Positions 8,803 to 17,049 of a DNA stretch of 64,000 nucleotides are shown piece after piece. Position 1 is the first letter of the stretch. Each line of letters opens with the position of its first letter. Under the pieces are notes generated by a model. That model ran no database searches. It was given only the letters and a program-made list of their open reading frames with translations, and was not told the DNA's origin. The DNA is from Promicromonospora sp. Populi (lineage in GTDB: Bacteria; Actinomycetota; Actinomycetes; Actinomycetales; Cellulomonadaceae), in NCBI RefSeq assembly GCF_041081105.1, contig NZ_CP163528.1:806001-870000 (forward strand), written 5' to 3'. Both the position numbers and the translations under genes were made by a program.

Positions 8803-9774
8803 GTGGGTGGCCTGATAGGACTGCTGGACGACATCGCCGCGCTCGCGAAGCTGGCGGCGGCGTCGATCGACGACGTCGGTGCCGCCGCCGGCCGTGCGAC
8901 CGCCAAGGCGGCGGGCGTCGTCGTGGACGACACCGCCGTCACGCCGCAGTACCTGCGCAGCGTCGCGGCGCAGCGCGAGCTGCCGATCGTGAAGAAGATC
9001 GCCATCGGGTCGATCCGCAACAAGCTGGTCTTCATCCTCCCGGCCGCGCTGCTGCTCAGCCAGTTCCTGCCGTGGCTCCTGCCGATCATCCTCATGATCG
9101 GCGGCACGTACCTCGCCTACGAGGGCGCCGAGAAGATCTGGCACCGGGTCTCCGGCCACCACGACCCCGAGCTGCCGGCCACGGAGGTCAGCCCCGAGGC
9201 CGAGAAGAAGATGATCGCGGGCGCCGTCCGCACCGACCTCATCCTGTCGGCCGAGATCATGGTCATCGCGCTCGCCGAGGTGGCGACCGAGCCCTTCTGG
9301 TCCCGGCTCGCGATCCTCGTGGTGGTGGCGTTCGTCATCACGATCATCGTCTACGGCATCGTCGCGGCCATCGTGAAGATGGACGACGTCGGCCTGCGCC
9401 TGGCCGAGCGCGAGTCCGGGTTCTCCAAGGCGCTGGGCCGGGGGCTCGTCAAGGCGATGCCGCGCGTGCTCGCCGTGATCTCCGTGGTCGGCACCGTGGC
9501 CATGCTGTGGGTGGGCGGGCACATCCTGCTCGTCAACCTCGGCGCGGACGGCACCGGCTGGATCCCCGCGCCCTACGAGTGGGTGCACCACCTCGAGCTC
9601 GCCATCCACGATGCCACCGGCGTGTTCGGCGGCACCCTCGGCTGGCTCTTCAACACCCTGTGCTCCGCGATCATCGGCCTCGTGGTCGGCGCCGCCGTGG
9701 TCGGCGTGATGCACCTGCTGCCGTCCCGCAAGGAGAAGGACAAGGAGACGGAAGAGGCTCCGGTCACGCACTGA
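8803..9774 (+). CDS. DUF808-family integral membrane protein
   Basis: 323 residues from the GTG at 8803; this start gives the usual family opening (GGLIGLLDDIAALAKLAAASIDDVGAAAGRA). An in-frame ATG 39 bases upstream is less likely. After a conserved amphipathic N-terminus there are about six hydrophobic segments (LVFILPAALLLSQFLPWLLP, LAILVVVAFVITIIVYGIV, VLAVISVVGTVAMLWVGG, LFNTLCSAIIGLVVGAAVVG) and a charged C-terminus. The family includes E. coli YedI; its function is unknown. It is convergent with the next gene, ending 2 bases from it. Confidence 0.85.
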   Translation: MGGLIGLLDDIAALAKLAAASIDDVGAAAGRATAKAAGVVVDDTAVTPQYLRSVAAQRELPIVKKIAIGSIRNKLVFILPAALLLSQFLPWLLPIILMIGGTYLAYEGAEKIWHRVSGHHDPELPATEVSPEAEKKMIAGAVRTDLILSAEIMVIALAEVATEPFWSRLAILVVVAFVITIIVYGIVAAIVKMDDVGLRLAERESGFSKALGRGLVKAMPRVLAVISVVGTVAMLWVGGHILLVNLGADGTGWIPAPYEWVHHLELAIHDATGVFGGTLGWLFNTLCSAIIGLVVGAAVVGVMHLLPSRKEKDKETEEAPVTH

Positions 9775-9776
9775 GG

Positions 9777-10555
9777 TCACGGACTGCTGGGCGTGCGCAC
9801 CCCGCCGAAGGTCGTCCGCCGGCGCTGCTCGAAGCCGAGGCCCTCGTAGAGCCGGATCGCGCTCGTGTTGGTCGCCGAGGCGTGCAGCAGGGCGCGCGCG
9901 CCCCGCTGGTGGACGTGGTGGACGACGTCGAGCACGAGGCGTGAGGCCAGGCCCTGGCCGCGGTACCGCTCGTCGGTGGCGACGGCGCTGATCTCGGTCC
10001 AGCCGGCGGGCTGCAGGCGCTCGCCGGCCATGGCCGCGAGGCGCCCGTCGCGCCGGATCCCGACATACCGGCCCAGCTGATAGGTCCGGGCAGGAACGGG
10101 CCGGGCCGGGCGCGGTCCACGAGGTCCAGCATCTCGGGGACGTCGGCGGCGCCGAGGAGCACCGCCTCGTCGTCGGGCCGCCCCTGCAGGCGCTCGGTCT
10201 CGACGAGCTGCACACCCTCCAGCTCCCACGTCCGCACCCAGCCGGGCGGCAGCGGGACCGACTCGGGCGGGGCGGGGAACTCGGCCCCATGCCCGACCAG
10301 GTCGACAATCGCGGCCCAGACGCCGGGGTCGTCCCAGGTCCGGACGGCGGCGAACGGCGAGACGTCGGCGGGGTACCGGCGCACCCGGTCGCCGCCCTCC
10401 GCGAGATGCGCGTGCGCCCCGGTGAGGGAGGACCACGCGGGATCGTCCAGCATGGAGTAGTCGGGGAGGGTGTCGTCGGGTGCGGTCTCCACGGGCGGGC
10501 CGACGGCGGCCGCCGCGTCGACCTGGTCCGACCTGCTGGCGTCGATGATGCTCAT
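9777..10555 (-). pseudogene. GNAT-family (FR47-like) acetyltransferase broken by a single-base frameshift
   Basis: Translation from the ATG at 10555 (GGGAGAG upstream) gives an N-terminal half typical of FR47-like GNAT proteins (DDPAWSSLTGAHAHLAEG, RYPADVSPFAAV) up to GPFLP. The continuation RTYQLGRYVGIRRDGRLAAM, the acetyl-CoA loop YRGQGLASRLV and SAIRLYEGLGF are in another frame. The switch lies at the CCC run at 10088-10090 (minus strand); one extra C would restore an intact protein of about 258 residues. Either a real recent frameshift or a sequencing error in a homopolymer. In the first frame translation runs on past the normal stop to 9764. Confidence 0.8.
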
Positions 10556-10806
10556 GCGGACTCTCCCGGCGTGCTGTTCACGCTCATCACCAACGGCCGG
10601 CCGGCCGTGCGCATTCCGGCCCGGCCGCCGCCGGGGCAACCATGCGCGGCATCGAGACCGCCGCGAGGGAAGCTGGCCTCACCTACCCCCGCGGTGACGA
10701 GGGCCGACGTCGAGCCCACTGGCGCGCGAGCATCCCTGACAACGGCCCGGCCGGGTTCGAGCTACCGCTCGCACGCTGACGTCTCGGCATGCTGGAACGC
10801 CGGGGC

Positions 10807-10837
10807 TTGCCTTCGAGTGCGCTCGAAGACCTAGCGT
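10807..10837 (+). promoter_or_regulatory. MerR-type promoter (19-bp spacer with palindrome)
   Basis: TTGCCT (10807-10812) and TAGCGT (10832-10837) stand 19 bp apart, the overlong spacing that MerR activators correct by twisting DNA. The perfect dyad CTTCGAG-TGCG-CTCGAAG (10811-10828) sits between the boxes. The start of transcription is expected at or next to the ATG at 10845, so the mRNA is nearly leaderless. The MerR gene is second in this operon, so autoregulation is likely. The remaining 250 bases upstream to the GNAT start show nothing clear. Confidence 0.8.
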
Positions 10838-10844
10838 CGCCGGC

Positions 10845-11717
10845 ATGGCAACCAGTAGCCCAGCACAGACCTGGATCATTACCGGAGCGTCCCGCGGACT
10901 CGGCCGCGCGCTGGCGCACGCCGCGCTCGCGGCCGGAGACCACGTGGTGGCCGCCGTCCGCCGTCCCGAGAGCATCGCGACAGTGGCCGCCGCCTACCCC
11001 GACGACTGCCTGGTCGTGGCGCACGACGTGCGCGACGTCGACGCGGCCGCTGGCCTCGTCCAGGCGGCCCTCGACCGGTTCGGCCGGCTCGACGTGCTGG
11101 TCAACAACGCCGGCCGTGGGCTCGTCGGCGCGGTGGAGGAGACCAGCGATGCGCAGCTGCGCGAGGTGATGGACCTGCACCTGTTCGGCCCGGCAGCCCT
11201 CGTCCGCGCTGCGCTGCCCGCCATGCGCGCCCAGGGCAGCGGGACCATCGTGCAGATGAGCAGCCAGGGCGGGCGGATCTCCTACCCGGGTGTGTCCGCC
11301 TACTCGGCGTCGAAGTTCGCGCTCGAAGGCTGGTCCGAGGCGCTCGCCGGTGAGGTGGAGCCGTGGGGGATCCGCGTCTTGCTGGTCGAGCCGAGCCGGT
11401 TCCGGACCGAGTTCAACGCGACCGGCGTCCTCGAGTTCGCCGAGCCGTCCGAGGCCTACGGCGATCGGCTCGCCGCCGTCCGCGCCGACCTGGCCGGGGC
11501 CCACGGGCGCCAGGAGGGCGACCCGGCGCGTGCCGCCAAGATCATCGTGTCCCTCGCGCACGGACCCGAGGTGCCGCTGCGCCTGCCGCTCGGCCGGGAG
11601 GCGGTCGAGCGGATCTCGGCCATGCACCGGCGCGGCCTGGCCGACGTCGAGCAGTGGGCCGAGACCGCGCGCAGCGCCGACTTCGAGGGCGTCCCGGCGT
11701 CGGCCCGGCCGATCTAG
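10845..11717 (+). CDS. Short-chain dehydrogenase/reductase
   Basis: 290 residues. The classical SDR layout is clear: TGASRGLG cofactor loop near residue 13, NNAG near residue 87, catalytic Ser in QMSSQGG, and YSASK (Tyr and Lys) near residue 150. The loop lacks an acidic residue after the second beta strand (VVAAVRRPES), which favours NADP(H). The substrate is unknown. It is the first gene of a two-gene operon with a MerR regulator 4 bases downstream and starts almost at the expected transcription start. Confidence 0.92.
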   Translation: MATSSPAQTWIITGASRGLGRALAHAALAAGDHVVAAVRRPESIATVAAAYPDDCLVVAHDVRDVDAAAGLVQAALDRFGRLDVLVNNAGRGLVGAVEETSDAQLREVMDLHLFGPAALVRAALPAMRAQGSGTIVQMSSQGGRISYPGVSAYSASKFALEGWSEALAGEVEPWGIRVLLVEPSRFRTEFNATGVLEFAEPSEAYGDRLAAVRADLAGAHGRQEGDPARAAKIIVSLAHGPEVPLRLPLGREAVERISAMHRRGLADVEQWAETARSADFEGVPASARPI

Positions 11718-11721
11718 TCTG

Positions 11722-12204
11722 ATGACCATGGCGACGGACGATCTGATGTCCCGGGCGCTCGCCGCGCTCGGGGACGACGACTCGCGGACGATCGAGGTGA
11801 TCCACGCCCTCGCGGACCAGACCGGCACGCCCGAGCCCATGACGATCGCCGAGGCCGCCGAGCACCTCGACGTCTCGCCCCACACGCTGCGCTACTACGA
11901 GCGGGCCGGCCTGGTCACGGTGTCCCGCGACCAGGCCGGCCATCGTTTGTACGACGCCGACGCGGTGCGCCGCCTCGTGTTCCTCACCCGGATGCGCCTG
12001 TCCGGCATGCCGATGCGCGACCTGCAGCACTACGTCGCGCTGGTCGACGCCGGGAAGCACACCGAGCCCGAACGCCTCGACATCCTGCTGGAGCACCGCG
12101 ACACCGTCCGCCGCCGCATCCGAGAGCTGACGCTGTCGCTAGCGGCCACCGAGTACAAGATCGCCACCTACGGCGGAGCGACCGGCCCTGATTCGTCAAT
12201 GTGA
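11722..12204 (+). CDS. MerR-family transcriptional regulator
   Basis: 160 residues. The winged helix-turn-helix spans about residues 38-105 (MTIAEAAEHLDVSPHTLRYY, then ERAGLVTVSRDQAGHRLYD) and is followed by a dimerising helix (LTLSLAATEYKIATY). There are no Cys residues for metal sensing, so it probably responds to an organic or oxidative signal. A leading segment of about 35 residues before the HTH is unusual; a second in-frame ATG lies 6 bases on. It starts 4 bases after the SDR gene and most likely controls the 19-bp-spacer promoter at 10807. Confidence 0.9.
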   Translation: MTMATDDLMSRALAALGDDDSRTIEVIHALADQTGTPEPMTIAEAAEHLDVSPHTLRYYERAGLVTVSRDQAGHRLYDADAVRRLVFLTRMRLSGMPMRDLQHYVALVDAGKHTEPERLDILLEHRDTVRRRIRELTLSLAATEYKIATYGGATGPDSSM

Positions 12205-12268
12205 TGCGTCATCGTTCATGTGCGCGGGAGCCGGGGCGCCGAGTTCGGTCCCTTGCACCAGCCCATCT

Positions 12269-12338
12269 GTGACTTCGGTCGGTTGCTCTGAGATCGGTCA
12301 ATCAAACGACCGATCTCAGAGCAACCGACCGAAGTCAC
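12269..12338. terminator. Perfect 31-bp inverted repeat between convergent genes
   Basis: Arms 12269-12299 and 12308-12338 are perfectly complementary over 31 bp with an 8-nt loop (AATCAAAC). It lies between the ends of the MerR gene and the minus-strand oxidoreductase gene, so it can end transcription from both sides. The arm is far longer than an ordinary terminator. Confidence 0.7.
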
Positions 12339-12378
12339 GAAGCAGGGCGTGCAACCGACCGAAGTCATCAAGCAGGGG
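12321..12378. repeat. Two tandem 30-bp repeats overlapping the long hairpin
   Basis: The unit beginning GCAACCGACCGAAGTCA occurs at 12321 and again at 12351, each followed by AGCAGGG. The first copy is the outer part of the right arm of the 31-bp inverted repeat, so the same sequence occurs three times here in two orientations. Confidence 0.8.
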
Positions 12379-12382
12379 CCGC

Positions 12383-13573
12383 CTACGCAGGATCGGTCGG
12401 GGCGAGCGTGACGTCGTCGTACTTGCCCGCGATCACGTCCGCCACGCGGACGGACTGCTCCAGGGCGGACGAGAGGTAGACGGCGCGCGCGGTGGCGAGC
12501 GCGCGCAGCCCGTCGTCGATCGTCACGGACGGCGCCCGCCGGGTGCGGATCGCCTCGACGACGTCCGCCCACTGCGGCGCGTGCGAGCTGCCGTACTGGC
12601 TGGTGTGCGAGCCGGCCGGGTCCAGGACGCCGCGCGGGCTCTCGGCCGAGCCGGCTTGAGGCACCTCCAGGTGCGCCTGGTTCGCGGTCCACGCGCCGCC
12701 CTCGGCGTCGCGGGCGTGGAAGAAGGTGAGCTCGTCGCCCTCGATGATCGCCGAGCCCTCGGTGCCGTGTACCTGGAGCCGGGCGCCCAGGTCGGGGTAG
12801 ACGGTGGTCGAGGCGTGCAGCGTGGCGAGCGCGCCGGAGGCGAACCGGAGGACCGCGACGGCGACGTCCTCCACCTCGATCCGGTCGTGGCCGAGCCGGG
12901 CGGTGTGCGCGACGACGTCGACCGGCTCGCCGAGGAACCACAGGAGCAGGTCGAGAGTGTGCACCCCCTGGTTGATCAGCGCGCCGCCGCCGTCCATGGC
13001 CCAGGTGCCGCGCCACTCGCCGGAGTCGTAGTAGGCCTGCGTGCGGTACCAGTCCACGCTCGCGACGGCCGACGTCACGCGGCCGAACCGGCCCGCAGCA
13101 AGCGCGCGGTGGATCGCGAGCGACGACTGGTCGTGCCGGTGCTGGCTGATGACGGCGACGACCTGTTCGGGGCGCGCCGCCGCGGCGTCGCGCAGGCGCC
13201 GGGCCGCTGGTATCGCGACGTCCAGGGGCTTCTCGACGACGACGTGCGCGCCGGCCTCCAGCGCCTGGAGCGCGAGCGCGGCGTGGTCGCCGCTCGGCGT
13301 GCACACGGTGACCACGTCGATGCCGCCCGCGTCGAGCGCGGCGCCCAGGTCGGGGTAGGCCACCGGGGCGGCCCGCCCGGCCCCGGTCAGGATCGCGGCG
13401 ACCTCCGCCGCGCGCTCCTGGTAGGGGTCGACGACGGCGACGACGTCCAGGTGGGGGTTCGCGGCAGCGACGTCGGCGTGCAGGCGGCCGATGACGCCGC
13501 AGCCGACGATCGCGACACGCAGCGGGGCCGTGGACGGCGACGGAGTGGGCGGGGGAGTGGAAGGGGTGCTCAT
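12383..13573 (-). CDS. Gfo/Idh/MocA-family NAD(P)-dependent oxidoreductase
   Basis: 396 residues. A Rossmann domain opens with VAIVGCGVIGRLHADV after a Pro/Ser/Thr-rich tail of about 17 residues. The family motif VVVEKPLDV gives the catalytic Lys, and the second domain has GGGALINQGVHTLDLLLWF with the conserved His. Relatives oxidise a sugar or inositol hydroxyl, often at C3. The coding sequence overlaps the stop of the upstream isomerase gene by 4 bases, so the two are translationally coupled. Transcription should start at the leaderless promoter at 14420-14449, which carries a LacI-like operator. Confidence 0.93.
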   Translation of the reverse strand: MSTPSTPPPTPSPSTAPLRVAIVGCGVIGRLHADVAAANPHLDVVAVVDPYQERAAEVAAILTGAGRAAPVAYPDLGAALDAGGIDVVTVCTPSGDHAALALQALEAGAHVVVEKPLDVAIPAARRLRDAAAARPEQVVAVISQHRHDQSSLAIHRALAAGRFGRVTSAVASVDWYRTQAYYDSGEWRGTWAMDGGGALINQGVHTLDLLLWFLGEPVDVVAHTARLGHDRIEVEDVAVAVLRFASGALATLHASTTVYPDLGARLQVHGTEGSAIIEGDELTFFHARDAEGGAWTANQAHLEVPQAGSAESPRGVLDPAGSHTSQYGSSHAPQWADVVEAIRTRRAPSVTIDDGLRALATARAVYLSSALEQSVRVADVIAGKYDDVTLAPTDPA

Positions 13574-14412
13574 CGGAGCTGGACTCCTGCTCGGTCGGTG
13601 ATGCGGGCGAAGGCGCGGGCGGCGACGCCGAACGCGGCCGGGCCGGAGAACCCGCCCAGCCGTCCGGCCTCGGTGAGGTGCGGTTCGAGCGAGGCGAAAC
13701 CGCTGTAGCCGGCGGCGGCGAGGGCGGTCACGGTCGCCTCGACCTCGCCGTCGCCGTCACCTGCGGGGCAGGTCCGGCCGGTGGCCAGGTCGGCGTCCTT
13801 GACCTGGAGGTACTCGACGTACGGCGCGAGGTCGGCCCAGGCTGCCGTGTGCGGGCGCACCCCGACCTGGACGAAGTTCGCGGCGTCCCAGGCCAGGCGG
13901 AGAGAAGGGCTCGCCACGTTCCGCGCCAGGTCGAGCACGCGCTCGGGAGTGTCCCCATAGATCTCCTTCTCGTTCTCGTGCAGCAGCACGAGGTCCTCGC
14001 TCCGCGCGACGTCGGCCAGCGCGGCGAGCGCGCTCAGGACATCGTCCCGGATGGCCTCGGCGGGCACGCCCTCGGGGCGGTAGAACGAGAAGATCCGCAC
14101 GTAGCGGGTGCCGAGCGTGTGCGCGGTCTCGGCAACCCGGCGCAGGCGGTCGACCTCGTCGGCTGCCGCGGAGATGTCGACCTTGCCCAGGGGAGAGGCG
14201 ACGGCGCTGACGCGGTGGTCGGCGGCGTCGAGGATCGAGCGCAGCTCCTTGGCCTGGCCGGGCGTGAAGTCGGCGACGTTGGTGCCCCAGGCGCTGCGGA
14301 CCTCGAGGTGGCGGGCACCGAGCGCCTGGAGGACTGCCACCTGCACGCGGGGGTCCGGGTCGATCTCGTCGCCGAATCCGGACAGGTGCCATCGGGGAGC
14401 GTCGTCGGTCAT
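13570..14412 (-). CDS. Sugar phosphate isomerase/epimerase-family protein (AP endonuclease 2 fold)
   Basis: 280 residues with a TIM-barrel of the xylose-isomerase-like type. Metal-ligand segments are visible: LVLLHENEKEIYGD (Glu), LRLAWDAANFVQVG (Asp), EYLQVKDAD and ASLEPHL (Glu). Members isomerise, epimerise or, with a 3-keto substrate, eliminate glycosides. No Shine-Dalgarno precedes the ATG and the -10 ends 7 bases upstream, so the mRNA is probably leaderless. It is coupled to the oxidoreductase gene downstream. Role inferred: a partner of that oxidoreductase acting on the oxidised sugar. Confidence 0.9.
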   Translation of the reverse strand: MTDDAPRWHLSGFGDEIDPDPRVQVAVLQALGARHLEVRSAWGTNVADFTPGQAKELRSILDAADHRVSAVASPLGKVDISAAADEVDRLRRVAETAHTLGTRYVRIFSFYRPEGVPAEAIRDDVLSALAALADVARSEDLVLLHENEKEIYGDTPERVLDLARNVASPSLRLAWDAANFVQVGVRPHTAAWADLAPYVEYLQVKDADLATGRTCPAGDGDGEVEATVTALAAAGYSGFASLEPHLTEAGRLGGFSGPAAFGVAARAFARITDRAGVQLR

Positions 14413-14419
14413 GGTGGCT

Positions 14420-14449
14420 ACCGTACGGGCGGCGGGGCGAGCGAGGCAA
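14420..14449 (-). promoter_or_regulatory. Leaderless minus-strand promoter of the isomerase-oxidoreductase operon
   Basis: On the minus strand TTGCCT (14449-14444) and TACGGT (14425-14420) are 18 bp apart. The -10 ends 7 bases before the ATG at 14412, so the transcript should start at the start codon. The -35 overlaps the LacI-like operator at 14445-14458. Confidence 0.6.
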
Positions 14450-14458
14450 TCGGTTGCC
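14445..14458. promoter_or_regulatory. LacI-family-like operator GGCAATCGGTTGCC
   Basis: A 14-bp near-palindrome with the central CG and flanking AA/TT typical of LacI-family operators. Its exact reverse complement stands at 22383-22396 before the operon that encodes a LacI regulator (24548). It overlaps the -35 of the minus-strand promoter, so it suits repression. Confidence 0.68.
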
Positions 14459-14513
14459 AGCGCGGTGTTTCGCCGGAGAGATGGCCTGCCTTACGAGGCA
14501 CTCCCGAGGTTCC

Positions 14514-14542
14514 TTGACTATTTAACACTCATGGTCTTAAAG
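14514..14542 (+). promoter_or_regulatory. Promoter of the sugar ABC operon with AT-rich dyad
   Basis: TTGACT (14514-14519) and TTAAAG (14537-14542) are 17 bp apart. The spacer and -10 hold TAACACTCATGGTCTTA (14523-14539), a dyad of the form TAANAC-N5-GTNTTA that recurs at 42225-42241. It is a likely repressor site; the ROK protein at 20212, in the same operon, is one candidate. Confidence 0.6.
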
Positions 14543-14604
14543 TCCGACGGAACGCCCCGCCCCCAGCGTGCGCGTCTCGAATCCACACCCTCACAGGAGT
14601 TTCA

Positions 14605-15993
14605 ATGAAGAAACTGACACTGCGGCATCTGCTCGCAGCTGGAACGGTCGGAGCACTGACCACGTTGACGGCGTGCTCCGGCCTCACCCCGAGCTCGGAC
14701 GGCGGGGCAGCCGCCGAGCTGGACCCGGACGCGGAGGTCTCGATCACGGTCGGCGACTACCCGACCGCGGACAAGCCCGAGGAGCGCGCGGCGTTCGACG
14801 CGCAGCTCGACGCGTTCCGGGAGGCGAACCCGAACATCACCATCGAGCCCAGCACCGAGGTCTGGGACGCCCAGACGTTCCAGGCCAAGCTCGCCGGCGG
14901 CACGCTGCCGACGGTCATGGGCGTCTCGCTGACGTACAGCCACGAGCTGATCGCGGACGGGCAGCTGCCCGACATGACCCCGTACCTCGAAGAGCTCGGC
15001 CTGATCGACGACCTCAACCCGCTGGCGCTGGCGAACGTGCAGGACGAGGAGGGCCGGATCTACACGATCCCGACCGGGCTGTTCTCGGTGGGCCTCGCGT
15101 ACAACCGGGACATCTTCGAGCAGGCGGGCCTCGACCCGGACAGCCCCCCGACGACATGGGAAGAGGTGCGTGAGGCCGCGCGGACCATCTCCGAGGAGGT
15201 GCCCGACGTCGCCGGCTACGCCCAGATGACCACGAACAACACGGGCGGCTGGATGCTCACGACGATGACTTACAGCATGGGCGGCCGGATCCAGGACGAT
15301 GCCGGCACCGAGGCCGTGATGGGTGACGAGACCACCCAGGCCCTCCAGCTGCTGCACGACATGCGCTGGGAGGACGACTCCATGGGCGACCAGTTCCTCT
15401 ACGACCAGGACGCGGCCCGCCAGGCGTTCGCGGCCGACGACATCGGCATCCTGCTGCAGGCCCCCGACATCTACAAGCCCATCGTGCAGGACTACGAGTT
15501 CGACCCGGCGGATCTCGGCGTCACCGAGCTGCCGCAGGCCAACGGCGTCAACGGCACCCTCACGGGCGGCACGCTCAAGCTGTTCGACGTCCAGGCGACG
15601 CCCAACCAGCTCCTCGCGGCAGCCAAGTGGATCCAGTTCTACGAGTTCGACAAGTACTACGACGAGGACATCGCGATCGACCGTGCGGAGGCCGACGCCG
15701 CCGCCGGGAACCCGGTCGGCATCCCCGGCCTCCCGCCGGTCTCCCCTGAGGTCGACGAGCAGTACATCGGCTGGATCGACCCCCTGATCGACGTGCCGCG
15801 CGACCAGTTCCAGGGCTACATCGACTCGGAGCTGGAGCTGATCGGCGAGCCGCCGACGTCGACCCAGGAGACCTACGCCGCCCTCGACCCGGTGGTGCAG
15901 AAGATCCTCACCGACGAGAACGCCGACATCGAGCAGGAGATCGCCGATGCCAACGACGTCATCGACGGCATCATCGCGCAGGCCGCGCGGTAG
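14605..15993 (+). CDS. Sugar ABC transporter substrate-binding lipoprotein
   Basis: 462 residues. The signal peptide ends in a lipobox (LTAC, Cys24), so the mature protein is anchored to the outer face of the membrane. The body is a group 1 extracellular binding protein (YNRDIFEQAGLDPDSPPTTW is typical). AGGAG stands 5 nt before the ATG. It is the first gene of an importer operon with two permease genes and no ATPase gene; a shared MsiK-type ATPase is presumably used. Two hairpins separate it from the permease genes, which favours higher expression of the binding protein. The substrate is unknown; downstream enzymes point to a uronate or oxidised sugar. Confidence 0.93.
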   Translation: MKKLTLRHLLAAGTVGALTTLTACSGLTPSSDGGAAAELDPDAEVSITVGDYPTADKPEERAAFDAQLDAFREANPNITIEPSTEVWDAQTFQAKLAGGTLPTVMGVSLTYSHELIADGQLPDMTPYLEELGLIDDLNPLALANVQDEEGRIYTIPTGLFSVGLAYNRDIFEQAGLDPDSPPTTWEEVREAARTISEEVPDVAGYAQMTTNNTGGWMLTTMTYSMGGRIQDDAGTEAVMGDETTQALQLLHDMRWEDDSMGDQFLYDQDAARQAFAADDIGILLQAPDIYKPIVQDYEFDPADLGVTELPQANGVNGTLTGGTLKLFDVQATPNQLLAAAKWIQFYEFDKYYDEDIAIDRAEADAAAGNPVGIPGLPPVSPEVDEQYIGWIDPLIDVPRDQFQGYIDSELELIGEPPTSTQETYAALDPVVQKILTDENADIEQEIADANDVIDGIIAQAAR

Positions 15994-16002
15994 TGCGTGA
16001 CG

Positions 16003-16061
16003 CTCGGCCGGGCGCGGCAGGCACGCCGCGCCCGGCCGAGCACTGCCCGCGATGCGGGCAG
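16003..16061 (+). terminator. Double intercistronic hairpin between binding-protein and permease genes
   Basis: The first stem is a perfect 16 bp (16003-16018 with 16025-16040, 6-nt loop). The second is 8 bp (16043-16050 with 16054-16061). Placed 10 bases after the binding-protein stop and 41 before the permease start, it probably acts as a partial terminator or 3'-end stabiliser. Confidence 0.6.
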
Positions 16062-16101
16062 GCCGGGCGCTAGAACCCTCCCAGAAAGGAGGCACCTGTT
16101 C

Positions 16102-17049
16102 ATGTCGACTCTTCAGGCCTCACGCACCTCACGCACCGTGGTCGCGCAGCGCAGCCGCCCGCGGTTCAGCGTGAGCAAGTGGTACCGCAGCGGCGGGCTG
16201 CAAGCAGTGCTCTTCGCGATCCCGATCGTGGTGATCTTCCTCTACTTCAGCTGGGGTCCCATCCTGCAGGGACTGGTCATCAGCTTGCAGAAGACCAACC
16301 TGGTCGCGCCCGCCGAGTGGGTGGGCCTGGGCAACTTCGAGTACGTGCTGAACGACCCGGGGCTCGTGCAGGCCGCGCTGAACACCGTCTACTTCGCGGC
16401 GCTCGCGCTCGTGATCGGGTTCCCGATCCCGATCTTCCTGGCCGTCTTCATCAACGAGCTGCGGCGGTACGACGGGCTGTACAACGCGCTCGCCTACCTC
16501 CCCGCCATCGTCCCCCCGGTCGCGGCGATCCTGCTGTGGAAGTTCTTCTACGACCCGTCGAGCTCCGGCATGTTCAACACGGCGCTCGGCTGGATCGGGC
16601 TCGGCCCCTATCCGTGGCTCAATGCCGAGGCGATGGCGATGCCCTCGATCGTGCTGTACGCGACATGGGCGGGCGCCGGGTCGACGGCAATCATCTACAT
16701 CGCCGCACTGAGCACGGTCAAGACCGAGCTCTACGAGGCAGCCGAGATCGACGGCGCCGGCATCTGGCGCCGCGTCTGGCACATCACCATCCCGCAGCTG
16801 CGCGGGGTGATCCTGGTCATGATGCTGCTGCAGCTGATCGGGACGTTCCAGATCTTCACCGAGCCGTTCCTGTTCACCGGCGGCGGGCCCAGCAACGCGA
16901 CCCAGACCATCCTGCTCAAGATCTACAACTACGCGTTCGTCAACGGCGACTTCGGGGCCGCGAGCGCGCTCAGCGTGCTGCTGGCCGGATTCCTCGGCCT
17001 GCTCTCCGTGGTCTACTACTTCGCCACCAAGAGATGGAGCCCCTCATGA
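16102..17049 (+). CDS. Sugar ABC transporter permease, MalF type
   Basis: 315 residues from the ATG at 16102, which has a strong AAAGGAGG 9 nt upstream. Six hydrophobic segments are visible beginning at LQAVLFAIPIVVIFLYFSW. The cytoplasmic EAA loop reads EAAEIDGAGIWRRVWHITIP, the docking site for the ATPase. It forms the membrane pore together with the next gene product, whose start overlaps its stop by 4 bases. Confidence 0.94.
   Translation: MSTLQASRTSRTVVAQRSRPRFSVSKWYRSGGLQAVLFAIPIVVIFLYFSWGPILQGLVISLQKTNLVAPAEWVGLGNFEYVLNDPGLVQAALNTVYFAALALVIGFPIPIFLAVFINELRRYDGLYNALAYLPAIVPPVAAILLWKFFYDPSSSGMFNTALGWIGLGPYPWLNAEAMAMPSIVLYATWAGAGSTAIIYIAALSTVKTELYEAAEIDGAGIWRRVWHITIPQLRGVILVMMLLQLIGTFQIFTEPFLFTGGGPSNATQTILLKIYNYAFVNGDFGAASALSVLLAGFLGLLSVVYYFATKRWSPS

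Noticed and set aside
12269..12338. Insertion sequence end or transposon
   Set aside because: There is no transposase gene and no target-site duplication around the inverted repeat; a miniature element cannot be excluded.
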